A DNA stretch of 17,014 nt, taken from Clostridiales bacterium (lineage in GTDB: Bacteria > Bacillota > Clostridia > Oscillospirales > Oscillospiraceae). A program made the position numbers and the translations under genes. Positions 1 through 6,387 of this stretch are shown piece by piece; the first letter of the stretch is position 1; each line of letters begins with the position of its first letter. The notes beneath the pieces were generated by a model that did no database searches, was not told where the DNA came from, and saw only the letters and a program-made list of their open reading frames with translations. Location: contig JAHZBA010000043.1 of assembly GCA_019423635.1 (NCBI GenBank), forward strand, positions 1-17,014, written 5' to 3'.

Positions 1-18
1 ACGGCCCGTTTTCTTTTT
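1..18 (+). terminator. Probable right half of an intrinsic terminator cut by the window edge
   Basis: The window opens with a GC-rich octamer (ACGGCCCG) followed directly by TTTTCTTTTT. This is what the 3' arm and U-tract of a rho-independent terminator look like. The matching 5' arm would lie outside the window, so this is inference. The T-rich stretch also forms the left arm of a perfect 12-bp A/T-rich inverted repeat (9-20 with 26-37, loop CAAGA). Confidence 0.4.
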
Positions 19-38
19 GGCAAGACCAAAAAGAAAAT

Positions 39-99
39 GGGGGGTGCATTGCCAGACCATCATCATGGTCAATGCCCCCTTGCAGAATGCAATCCCCCC
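39..99. repeat. Nested inverted repeats upstream of the gluQ promoter
   Basis: The G-tract plus TGCATT at 39-50 can pair with AATGCCCCC (71-79), closing over an inner 6-bp stem (55-60 with 65-70, loop CATC). It can also pair with AATGCAATCCCCCC (86-99). The two pairings exclude each other. If the promoter at 80-108 is the one used, this DNA lies mostly upstream of the transcript, so an attenuator role is not supported. It could be the remains of an intergenic palindromic repeat. Confidence 0.4.
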
Positions 100-108
100 A
101 AGTATAAT
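80..108 (+). promoter_or_regulatory. Candidate sigma-A promoter of gluQ
   Basis: A perfect -10 hexamer TATAAT lies at 103-108. With 17-bp spacing, TTGCAG at 80-85 is a weak -35 (3 of 6). Transcription would start near 115, about 25 nt before the start codon and just ahead of the AAGGAGG ribosome binding site at 125-131. Confidence 0.5.
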
Positions 109-139
109 ATACCCATATTACCAAAAAGGAGGCCCCATT

Positions 140-1084
140 ATGAAAACCGTGGGCCGCTTCGCCCCCTCTCCCAGCGGGAGAATCCACCTGGGCAACATCC
201 TCTGCTGCCTCCTGGCCTGGCTCAGCGCCCGGCAGAAGGGCGGAAAGGTGATCCTGCGGATCGAGGACCTGGACACCGCCCGCTGCCCGCGGAAATACGC
301 CCGGCAGATGCTGGAGGACCTGCGGTGGCTGGGCCTCACCTGGGACGAGGGCCCGGAGAGCGGCGGACCGGACGGGCCCTATTACCAGAGTGAGCGCACC
401 GCCCTTTACCAGGCCGCCCTGGAGAAGCTGGAGCGCCAGGGGCTGGTTTACCCCTGCTTCTGTACCCGGGCGGAGCTCCGCGCCGCCAGCGCCCCCCACC
501 GGGAGGACGGCCAGAGCGTCTACCCCGGCACCTGCCGAGCTCTGACGCCGGAGCAGGCGGCGGAGCGGGCCGGGGCGCGGCCGCCCGCCCTGCGGCTGCG
601 GGTGCCGGATGCGGTCTGGGGGGTTGCCGACGGCCATATGGGGGACTACGCGGAGAATCTGGTCCGAGACTGCGGGGATTTCCTCCTGCGGCGCTCCGAC
701 GGGCTGTTCGCCTATCAGCTGGCGGTGGTGGTGGACGACGCCGCCATGGGGGTGACGGAGGTGGTCCGGGGGGCGGATCTGCTCTCCTCCACCCCCAGGC
801 AGCTGTACCTCTACCATCTTTTGGGCCTGGAGCCGCCGGCCTTTTGCCACTTCCCCCTGCTGCTGGCCCCGGACGGGCGGAGGCTCAGCAAGCGGGACGC
901 CGACGCGGGGCTGGACGACCTGCGGCCCCGGATGACGGCGGAGGCGCTCCTGGGGAAGCTGGCGTGCCTGGCGGGCTTCCATCCTGACGGGACGCCCCGG
1001 ACGGCGGAGCAGCTGCTGGCGGAGTTCGACTGGGACAAGGTGCCCCGGGAGGATATCCGCATCCCGGAGGGGTGGCTGCGGTGA
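140..1084 (+). CDS. gluQ: Glutamyl-Q tRNA(Asp) synthetase (GluQRS)
   Basis: Truncated paralogue of glutamyl-tRNA synthetase. In the known family it activates glutamate and attaches it to the queuosine at position 34 of tRNA(Asp), rather than to a tRNA 3' end. The 314-aa product has the class I HIGH-like motif HLGN (residues 16-19) after FAPSPSGR, the KMSKS-like RLSKRD (248-253), and a likely zinc site C106, C108, Y128 and C132. It stops where GltX would continue into its anticodon-binding domain; family members are about 290-320 aa. The ATG at 140 is chosen because AAGGAGG lies 8 nt upstream; the frame is open back to position 17, but that extension lacks a binding site and would start upstream of the promoter. 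It is apparently monocistronic, with a promoter for the next unit downstream. A discriminating GltX is excluded by length. Confidence 0.93.
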   Translation: MKTVGRFAPSPSGRIHLGNILCCLLAWLSARQKGGKVILRIEDLDTARCPRKYARQMLEDLRWLGLTWDEGPESGGPDGPYYQSERTALYQAALEKLERQGLVYPCFCTRAELRAASAPHREDGQSVYPGTCRALTPEQAAERAGARPPALRLRVPDAVWGVADGHMGDYAENLVRDCGDFLLRRSDGLFAYQLAVVVDDAAMGVTEVVRGADLLSSTPRQLYLYHLLGLEPPAFCHFPLLLAPDGRRLSKRDADAGLDDLRPRMTAEALLGKLACLAGFHPDGTPRTAEQLLAEFDWDKVPREDIRIPEGWLR

Positions 1085-1117
1085 GGAGCGGCTTTGAAAA
1101 TTTTTCCGGGACAGGTA

Positions 1118-1146
1118 TTCCCTTTTTGCCCGGAGACGATTATAAT
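1118..1146 (+). promoter_or_regulatory. Candidate promoter of trkA-trkH
   Basis: A perfect TATAAT lies at 1141-1146; the -35 at 17-bp spacing (TTCCCT, 1118-1123) is poor, 3 of 6. The predicted start near 1153 leaves a leader of about 60 nt. No room remains for a c-di-AMP riboswitch of the ydaO type, which sometimes precedes potassium transporter genes. Confidence 0.45.
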
Positions 1147-1185
1147 GACTTCATACGCGCATTTGGCCTGAACAGGCTCTAGGCG

Positions 1186-1208
1186 GCGGCCCGGAGGCCG
1201 CAGGGAGG
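1186..1208 (+). promoter_or_regulatory. Leader hairpin abutting the trkA ribosome binding site
   Basis: A perfect 6-bp GC stem (GCGGCC 1186-1191, GGCCGC 1196-1201, tetraloop CGGA) ends one nucleotide before the GGGAGG ribosome binding site at 1203-1208. The trkA ATG follows at 1213. Such a hairpin could modulate ribosome access or mRNA stability; function is inference. Confidence 0.4.
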
Positions 1209-1212
1209 TTTT

Positions 1213-2577
1213 ATGAGAATTATTGTCGTGGGCGCCGGCAAGGTGGGCTCCACTCTGACACAGCAGCTGGCTGTGGACCATGAGGTGACCGTCATTGACC
1301 AGGACCCGCAGCTGATCAATAACATCATCAACATCTATGACGTCATCGGCGTCTGCGGCAACGGCGCCAGCGCCGAGGTGCAGCGGGAGGCGGAGGTGGA
1401 CAAGGCGGAGCTGCTGATTGCCGCCACCTCCGGCGACGAGGTCAATATCCTGGCCTGCATGGTGGCCAAGAAGCTGGGGGTGCGGCACACCATCGCCCGC
1501 ATCCGGAATCCGGAGTACGAAAAGCAGCTGCGCTTCATGCGGGAGGAGCTGGGGCTCAGCATGGTCATCAACCCGGAGAAAGCCGCCGCCCGGGAGATCG
1601 CCCGGGTGCTGCGCTTTCCCGCCGCCATGAAGATCGAGTCCTTCTCCAAGGGCCGGCTGGAGCTGGTGGAGTACCGCCTGCCGGAGAAGTCCGCCCTCCA
1701 TGGGATGCGGCTTTCGGACCTCTATCAGAACGTCCAGGTGCGGGTGCTGATCTGCGCCGTGGCCCGGCGGGAGAAGACCATCATCCCCTCCGGTGACTTT
1801 GCGCTGCAGTCCGGGGACAAGATCTATCTCACCTCCTCGCCCCAGCAGCTGGGGCAGTTCTTCCGGCACCTGGGGGTGTTCCGGAACAGGGCGTCCTCGG
1901 TCATGGTGGTGGGCGCCAGCAAGATCTGCTACTACCTGACCTCCCAGCTGCTGGAGATGGGGATGAGCGTGAAGATCATCGACAAGGACGAGCGGCGCTG
2001 CGTCCAGATCAGCGAGCGGCTGCCCAAGGCCCTGGTCATCAAGGGCGACGGCACCGACAGCGACCTGCTCCACGAGGAGGGCATTGAGCAGACCGACGCC
2101 TTTGTGGCCATCACGGGCATTGACGAGGCCAACATCCTCATGGCCATGAGCGCCTCCCGGCAGTCCGGGGACAGTTGCAAGGTGGTGGCCAAGATCAACC
2201 GCAAGTCCCTGGTGGACCTGGTGTCCGCCCAGGAGATGATTGACAGCGTGATCTCCGCCCGGACCGTCACCACGGAGCTGATTGTCCAGTACGTCCGGGC
2301 CATGGAGAGCGCCTCCGGCGCCAAGATCAAGACCCTCCACCGTCTGGTGGACGGGGCGGTGGAGGCCCTGGAGTTCAGCGTGGCGGAGAACCTGCCGGCC
2401 ATCGGCGTGCCGCTGAAGAACCTGCGGCTCAAGAGCGGCATCCTGCTGGCGGGCATCGTCCGGCGCAACGGCCGCATCGTGATTCCCTCCGGCGGCGACA
2501 TGCTGGAGGCCGGGGACGATGTGATTGTGGTGACCACGGATACCACACTGCAGGACATCGACGACATCTTTGCGTAA
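1213..2577 (+). CDS. trkA: Trk potassium uptake system regulatory protein TrkA
   Basis: Cytoplasmic gating subunit that binds NAD(H) or other nucleotides and controls potassium flux through the TrkH channel next door. The 454 residues have the tandem RCK architecture expected of TrkA: first TrkA_N with GAGKVG (7-12) and acidic ribose-binding residues D29 and D31, a TrkA_C domain up to about 220, then a second TrkA_N/TrkA_C pair. The second Rossmann loop reads GASKIC (234-239), which is degenerate relative to GxGxxG, so nucleotide binding may be confined to or stronger in the first half. ATG 1213 follows GGGAGG by 4 nt. The stop is 15 bp before trkH, so the two are surely co-transcribed. Length matches the family (about 450-460). 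Confidence 0.95.
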   Translation: MRIIVVGAGKVGSTLTQQLAVDHEVTVIDQDPQLINNIINIYDVIGVCGNGASAEVQREAEVDKAELLIAATSGDEVNILACMVAKKLGVRHTIARIRNPEYEKQLRFMREELGLSMVINPEKAAAREIARVLRFPAAMKIESFSKGRLELVEYRLPEKSALHGMRLSDLYQNVQVRVLICAVARREKTIIPSGDFALQSGDKIYLTSSPQQLGQFFRHLGVFRNRASSVMVVGASKICYYLTSQLLEMGMSVKIIDKDERRCVQISERLPKALVIKGDGTDSDLLHEEGIEQTDAFVAITGIDEANILMAMSASRQSGDSCKVVAKINRKSLVDLVSAQEMIDSVISARTVTTELIVQYVRAMESASGAKIKTLHRLVDGAVEALEFSVAENLPAIGVPLKNLRLKSGILLAGIVRRNGRIVIPSGGDMLEAGDDVIVVTTDTTLQDIDDIFA

Positions 2578-2592
2578 AGGCGGGGTGGGCTC

Positions 2593-4053
2593 TTGAACTA
2601 TCAAATGATCGGGTTTGTCATCAGCCGGATTCTCCTGACGGAGGCGGCGCTGCTGGCGCTGCCCGCGGCGACGGCGCTGCTCTACCGGGAGAGCCCTGTG
2701 CCCTTCCTGCTGGCGGCTCTGGGGGCGGGGGCCCTGGGACTGCTTCTGGGCTTCCGGAGGCCTCAGCGGACAAGCCTCTACGCCCGGGACGGCTTCGCGG
2801 TGGTGGCCCTGGCCTGGCTGGGGATGTCCGCTTTCGGAGCGCTGCCCTTCGTCCTCTCCGGGGATATCCCCAGCTATGTGGACGCCTTTTTTGAGACGGT
2901 CTCCGGCTTCACCACCACCGGCGCCAGCATTTTGACGGACGTGGAGGCCATGAGCCGGGCCTGCCTCATGTGGCGCAGCTTCACCCATTGGGTGGGCGGC
3001 ATGGGCGTTCTGGTGTTTGTGATGGCGATTCTCCCCATGACCGACGGCCATGGGATGCACCTGATGCGGGCGGAGGTGCCGGGGCCCACCTCCGGCAAGC
3101 TTGTAAGCCGCATGGGGGACACCGCCAAGATCCTCTACGGGATCTACCTGGTGCTGACCCTGGTGGAGACGGTGCTGCTGCTTCTGGGAGGGATGGACCT
3201 CTTTGACGCGCTGATTCACGCCTTCGGCACCGCCGGCACCGGCGGCTTCAGCAGCCGGGGGCTCAGTGTGGGGGCCTATCAGAGCGCGTATCTTGAGATC
3301 GTCATCGGGGTGTTCATGCTGCTCTTCGGCATCAACTTCAACCTCTACTACTTCCTGCTGATCCGGCGGTTCCGGGAGGTTCTGCACTCCGAGGAGCTTC
3401 GCACCTACCTGCTGATTGTGACGGCCTCGGTGCTGGCCATCGCCGTGAATATCTACCAGATGTACGGCTCGGCGGCCGTCAGCCTGCGCCACGCCTTTTT
3501 CCAGGTCTCCTCCATCATCACCACCACCGGCTTTGCCACAGCGGACTTCAACCTCTGGCCCAGCTTTTCCAAGAGCATTCTTCTGGTGGTGATGTTCATC
3601 GGCGGCTGCGCCGGGTCCACCGGCGGCGGATTGAAGGTGGGGCGTGTGATTATCCTGGTGAAGGCGTCCCTGGCGGACATGAAGAAAATGCTGCACCCCA
3701 ACGCCGTGTCCACGGTCCGCTTTGAGGGCCGGCCCCTGGCGGAGCAGACGGTGCGGGGGGCATATCAGTATCTGGCGGTGTATCTCTTTTTGTTTGTGGG
3801 GTCCTGCCTGCTGCTGTCTCTGGAGGGGCTGGATCTGATCTCCACGGTCACGGCGGTGATCGCCTGCTTCAACAACATCGGGCCGGGCCTGGAGGTCGTA
3901 GGCCCCATGGGCAATTTCGCACCCTTCTCTCCGGCGGGGAAGCTGCTGCTGTCCTTTGACATGCTGGCGGGCCGGCTGGAGATCTTCCCCATGCTGCTGC
4001 TGTTTGCGCCCTCCATCTGGAAGCGCCGCCGTCCCCGCCCCATGGCGGAGTGA
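2593..4053 (+). CDS. trkH: Trk potassium uptake system membrane channel TrkH
   Basis: Polytopic membrane subunit that conducts potassium (SKT superfamily, four MPM repeats). The four selectivity-filter loops are recognisable: TTTGA (107-111), TAGTGGF (213-219), TTTGFA (310-315) and NNIGPG (427-432). The conserved GCAGSTGGGLK stretch (338-348) follows the third. The 486 aa are full length. The start is a TTG at 2593 preceded by AGGCGGGG (2578-2585); the alternative ATG at 2605 has no well-placed binding site. The C-terminus ends in a basic run (KRRRPRP), consistent with a cytoplasmic tail. It works with the TrkA product encoded just upstream; the unit ends at the terminator at 4170-4202. Confidence 0.95.
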   Translation: MNYQMIGFVISRILLTEAALLALPAATALLYRESPVPFLLAALGAGALGLLLGFRRPQRTSLYARDGFAVVALAWLGMSAFGALPFVLSGDIPSYVDAFFETVSGFTTTGASILTDVEAMSRACLMWRSFTHWVGGMGVLVFVMAILPMTDGHGMHLMRAEVPGPTSGKLVSRMGDTAKILYGIYLVLTLVETVLLLLGGMDLFDALIHAFGTAGTGGFSSRGLSVGAYQSAYLEIVIGVFMLLFGINFNLYYFLLIRRFREVLHSEELRTYLLIVTASVLAIAVNIYQMYGSAAVSLRHAFFQVSSIITTTGFATADFNLWPSFSKSILLVVMFIGGCAGSTGGGLKVGRVIILVKASLADMKKMLHPNAVSTVRFEGRPLAEQTVRGAYQYLAVYLFLFVGSCLLLSLEGLDLISTVTAVIACFNNIGPGLEVVGPMGNFAPFSPAGKLLLSFDMLAGRLEIFPMLLLFAPSIWKRRRPRPMAE

Positions 4054-4169
4054 GCGGGGAGAGCGGCCGGGAGGAGATTTCCTCCGGACCTGGTGCTGCG
4101 CCTGCGGCGGAGCACCGCGGGAACGCCGCGGGGGAGCTCCCCGCCGCTGCCGAAACGAGCTGAAACGGA
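4054..4169 (+). other. Intergenic run of short hairpins between trkH and the terminator
   Basis: No gene is seen. Four short GC-rich inverted repeats follow one another: 4070-4085 (GGAGGA/TCCTCC), 4092-4116 (GGTGCT/AGCACC), 4115-4131 (CCGCGG twice) and the palindrome GGGGAGCTCCCC (4131-4142). Neighbouring hairpins share bases, so not all can form at once. They would lie in the 3' untranslated region of trkH mRNA. Confidence 0.5.
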
Positions 4170-4202
4170 AAAGAGTCCGCACCCATGGGGTGCGGACTCT
4201 TT
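4170..4202. terminator. Bidirectional intrinsic terminator between trkH and pfkA
   Basis: A perfect 15-bp stem (4170-4184 with 4188-4202) closes on the 3-nt loop ATG. A/T pairs at the base supply a short T run on each strand (CTCTTT on +, CTCTTTTCC on -). It sits between two convergent genes, 117 bp after the trkH stop and 21 bp after the pfkA stop, so it can serve both. Confidence 0.9.
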
Positions 4203-4223
4203 AAAAACAGCGGAAAAGCGGCG

Positions 4224-5228
4224 TCACGGACCCTGGGTGATGGACAGGTCCTCCAGAATCTGATAGCGGTCCATCTGGAACTGCTTGGTCATCTGCAGGG
4301 CCTCCTCCATATCCAGATCCACGATCTGGCCGGACTGGATGGAGATGATGCGGTTGCCCTTGCGCGCGGCCAGAACCTTGACCGCCGAGTAGGCCATGCG
4401 GCTGGCGCTCTCCCGGTCCCTGGCGCTGGGGGCGCCGCCCCGCTGGATATGGCCCAGCACGGTGACCCGGGGGTCCATGCCGATCTCCGCCCGGATGCGC
4501 TCGGCGTACTCCATGGCGCTGCCGGCGCCCTCCGCCACCACGATCATGTAATGGGTGCTGCCGGCCAGACGGGCCCGGCGGATCTTTTCAATGACGTCCC
4601 GCTGGAAGTCCACCTCGTGCTCCGGAATCAGCACGGCGGTGGCGCCTACGGCGATGCCCACATACAAAGCCAGATACCCGGCCCGGCGGCCCATGACCTC
4701 TACCAGGGAGCAGCGCTCATGGGACTGCATGGTGTCCCGGAGCTTGTCGATGCACTCCACGGCGGTGTTGCAGGCGGTGTCGAAGCCGATGGTGTAGTGG
4801 GAGCAGCCGATGTCGTTGTCAATGGTGGCGGGAACGCCCACCACCTGCAGGTCCAGGCCGGCCTCCGCCGCCTGGCGGGACAGGGCCAGGGCGCCCCGGA
4901 ACGTGCCGTCGCCGCCGATGGCCACGATGCCGTCCAGACCCAGCAGCTTGCAGGTGGTCAGCGCCCGCTCCCGGCCGGAGGGCTCCATGAACTCCATGCT
5001 GCGTGCGGTGTAGAGCATGGTGCCGCCCTTGTTGATGATGTGGCTGACGCTGAGGGCGTCCAGGCGGACAAAATCGCTGTTGATGAGGCCGTGCCAGCCC
5101 CGGCGGATGCCGATGCACTCGATCCCCAGACGGCCGGCGGTCCGCACCGTGGCCCGGACGGCGGCGTTCATGCCGGGGGCGTCCCCTCCGCTGGTCAGCA
5201 CGCCGATCCGTTTGACTTGCTTTTCCAT
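4224..5228 (-). CDS. pfkA: 6-phosphofructokinase (ATP-dependent type by signature)
   Basis: Phosphorylates fructose 6-phosphate to fructose 1,6-bisphosphate, the committed glycolytic step in the cytoplasm. The 334-aa product has GGDAPGMN (14-21), the ATP-site GGDGTF (105-110), catalytic PATIDND with Asp137 (133-139), an EVMGR substrate loop (177-181) and GHIQRGG (259-265). Glycine rather than aspartate after GGD points to ATP instead of pyrophosphate as donor. The residue before TIDND is Ala134, where ATP enzymes usually have Gly and pyrophosphate enzymes have Lys. ATG 5228 is chosen because AAGGAG lies 11 nt upstream on the minus strand; an in-frame ATG at 5258 has no such site and would add ten residues. 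It has its own promoter (5304-5332) and is convergent with trkH. Confidence 0.94.
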   Translation of the reverse strand: MEKQVKRIGVLTSGGDAPGMNAAVRATVRTAGRLGIECIGIRRGWHGLINSDFVRLDALSVSHIINKGGTMLYTARSMEFMEPSGRERALTTCKLLGLDGIVAIGGDGTFRGALALSRQAAEAGLDLQVVGVPATIDNDIGCSHYTIGFDTACNTAVECIDKLRDTMQSHERCSLVEVMGRRAGYLALYVGIAVGATAVLIPEHEVDFQRDVIEKIRRARLAGSTHYMIVVAEGAGSAMEYAERIRAEIGMDPRVTVLGHIQRGGAPSARDRESASRMAYSAVKVLAARKGNRIISIQSGQIVDLDMEEALQMTKQFQMDRYQILEDLSITQGP

Positions 5229-5303
5229 AACTCTTCGCGCTCCTTCCAAAAGTTTCATACTGCGTAAGGTACGGCCCCGCAGAGGCCGGGGTCTGCTGCC
5301 ATG

Positions 5304-5332
5304 ATGATATCAAGGTCCGGCTTTTCTGTCAA
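5304..5332 (-). promoter_or_regulatory. pfkA promoter
   Basis: On the minus strand, TTGACA (5332-5327), a 17-bp spacer and TATCAT (5309-5304) form a near-consensus sigma-A promoter. The start would be near 5297, giving a leader of about 70 nt. That leader contains a small stem (CCCCG/CGGGG, 5276-5292). Confidence 0.85.
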
Positions 5333-5493
5333 TATAGAAAGTAAAGATCGGAGGAAAACGATTCACTCAACTGGAAAAATCACTCCGCGGCGCACGGGAA
5401 GCCCGGGGCGGGGGTCCTCGCGGCGGAGGGCGGCAGAGAGGGGACAGGGGAAAAGACGACAGAATTCGAGGGAAAGGATCAGCGTTTTGACGG
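5333..5493. other. Divergent intergenic spacer, no gene seen
   Basis: Purine-rich on the + strand, lying between the pfkA and ferritin promoters. A 72-codon open frame runs over part of it but has no ribosome binding site and no recognisable composition. I see no riboswitch, repeat or RNA gene here. Confidence 0.5.
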
Positions 5494-5522
5494 TAGACAG
5501 AAAATGGAGAGAGAGGTAAAAT
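5494..5522 (+). promoter_or_regulatory. Ferritin gene promoter
   Basis: TAGACA (5494-5499), a 17-bp spacer and TAAAAT (5517-5522) each match 5 of 6 consensus bases. The start near 5529 puts the AAAGGAG site (5536-5542) and the ATG (5551) at normal distances in a leader of about 22 nt. Confidence 0.75.
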
Positions 5523-5550
5523 CAAGTGAAATCAGAAAGGAGCGTTTGCC

Positions 5551-6063
5551 ATGCTGAATGAAACTGTTTCCCGCCTGCTGAACGAGCAGGTCAACAAGGA
5601 GTTCTACTCCGCCTACCTGTATCTGGACTTCTCCAACTACTTTGAGGCCCGCGGCCTGGACGGCTTTGCCAACTGGTACAAGATCCAGGCCCAGGAGGAG
5701 CGGGACCACGCGATGCTCTTCTATCAGTACCTGCAGAACAACAACGAGAAGGTGACCCTGGAGGCCATCGGCAAGCCCGACAAGGCCCTGGACAGCGACA
5801 TGGCCGTGCTGAAGGCGGGGCTGGAGCATGAGCTCTATGTCACCGGCCTCATCAACGAGATCTATGCCGCGGCCTACGCCGTGAAGGACTTCCGGACCAT
5901 GCAGTTCCTGGACTGGTTCGTGAAGGAGCAGGGAGAGGAGGAGACCAACGCCAACGACCTGATCTCCAAGATGGAGCTGTTCGGCTCCGATCCCAAGAGC
6001 CTGTACATGCTCAACAGCGAGCTGGCGGCCCGCGTCTACAGCGCGCCCTCCCTGACGCTGTAA
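5551..6063 (+). CDS. ftnA: Bacterial non-haem ferritin
   Basis: Iron-storage protein that oxidises Fe(II) at a di-iron centre and stores ferric mineral inside a 24-subunit cytoplasmic shell. The 170-aa product is the family's normal length. All ferroxidase residues known from E. coli FtnA appear at the same numbers: E17, E50, H53, E94, Q127 and E130, with Y24. There is no haem-ligand methionine at position 52 (D52 instead), which argues against bacterioferritin. ATG 5551 follows AAAGGAG by 8 nt. It is monocistronic: own promoter upstream, strong terminator downstream at 6223. No clear Fur or PerR box is evident by eye. Confidence 0.95.
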   Translation: MLNETVSRLLNEQVNKEFYSAYLYLDFSNYFEARGLDGFANWYKIQAQEERDHAMLFYQYLQNNNEKVTLEAIGKPDKALDSDMAVLKAGLEHELYVTGLINEIYAAAYAVKDFRTMQFLDWFVKEQGEEETNANDLISKMELFGSDPKSLYMLNSELAARVYSAPSLTL

Positions 6064-6095
6064 TCCGGAGCGTCCTGCCGGCGGAGCTTCACGGC

Positions 6096-6160
6096 GGGGC
6101 GGATATCATCCGCCCGTCTTCCTTGCGGGGACACGTAGGGGCGGATATCATCCGCCCGTC
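6096..6160. repeat. Two copies of a 23-nt palindromic intergenic repeat
   Basis: Identical 23-nt units at 6096-6118 and 6138-6160, 42 nt apart. Each contains GGGCGGAT, the triplet ATC and ATCCGCCC, a perfect 8-bp stem with a 3-nt loop. Copy 2 is preceded by GTA, giving the GTAGGGGCGG start that I associate with abundant repeats in Oscillospiraceae genomes (from memory, not searched). They lie in the 3' untranslated region of the ferritin mRNA. Confidence 0.8.
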
Positions 6161-6222
6161 CAAGGGGAGATCCGGATCTTGTGGGGAGCTGCGTTGTCCG
6201 CCATCCCTCTGTTCGCTGACGC

Positions 6223-6259
6223 GGGGCGGCCGGTCCGAAACGGACCGGCCGCCCCTTTT
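6223..6259 (+). terminator. Intrinsic terminator of the ferritin unit
   Basis: A perfect 15-bp, almost all G/C stem (6223-6237 with 6241-6255) closes on the loop AAA and is followed by TTTT. It lies 160 nt past the ferritin stop, beyond the palindromic repeats, suggesting the repeats were inserted between gene and terminator. Confidence 0.88.
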
Positions 6260-6308
6260 GCGTGCCCCTGGGCGCTTTTTGACCCGCCGGGGGCGGCGAT
6301 TTTCTTTT

Positions 6309-6350
6309 TTTACACAAAGTCTACACAAATCGGGAACCATGTGGTATAAT
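6309..6350 (+). promoter_or_regulatory. Promoter with 11-bp direct repeat (putative PhoB/PhoP-type box)
   Basis: A perfect TATAAT at 6345-6350 is preceded by TGG, an extended -10. At 17-bp spacing the -35 is TACACA (6322-6327, 4 of 6). TACACAAA occurs at 6311-6318 and again at 6322-6329, exactly 11 bp apart, with the second copy covering the -35. Tandem 11-bp half-sites replacing a weak -35 are the known layout of PhoB/PhoP-family activator sites. A regulator of that family is encoded 1.5 kb downstream. The promoter is strongly supported; the identity of the regulator is inference. Confidence 0.7.
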
Positions 6351-6387
6351 GATACACGTTATGTTATGCGCTTTAGGAGGGACGGCC

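Noticed and set aside
811..4182. A 1123-codon open frame on the minus strand across trkA and trkH
   Set aside because: It lies antisense to two well-recognised genes, its product is low-complexity (rich in His, Gln, Gly, Arg, Asp) and it has no domain; a shadow of high-GC codon use.
4185..5267. A 360-codon + strand open frame over pfkA
   Set aside because: Antisense to a full-length phosphofructokinase; it starts inside the terminator hairpin and has typical shadow composition.
5301..5519. A 72-codon open frame in the pfkA-ferritin spacer
   Set aside because: It starts within the pfkA promoter, lacks a ribosome binding site and ends inside the ferritin promoter.
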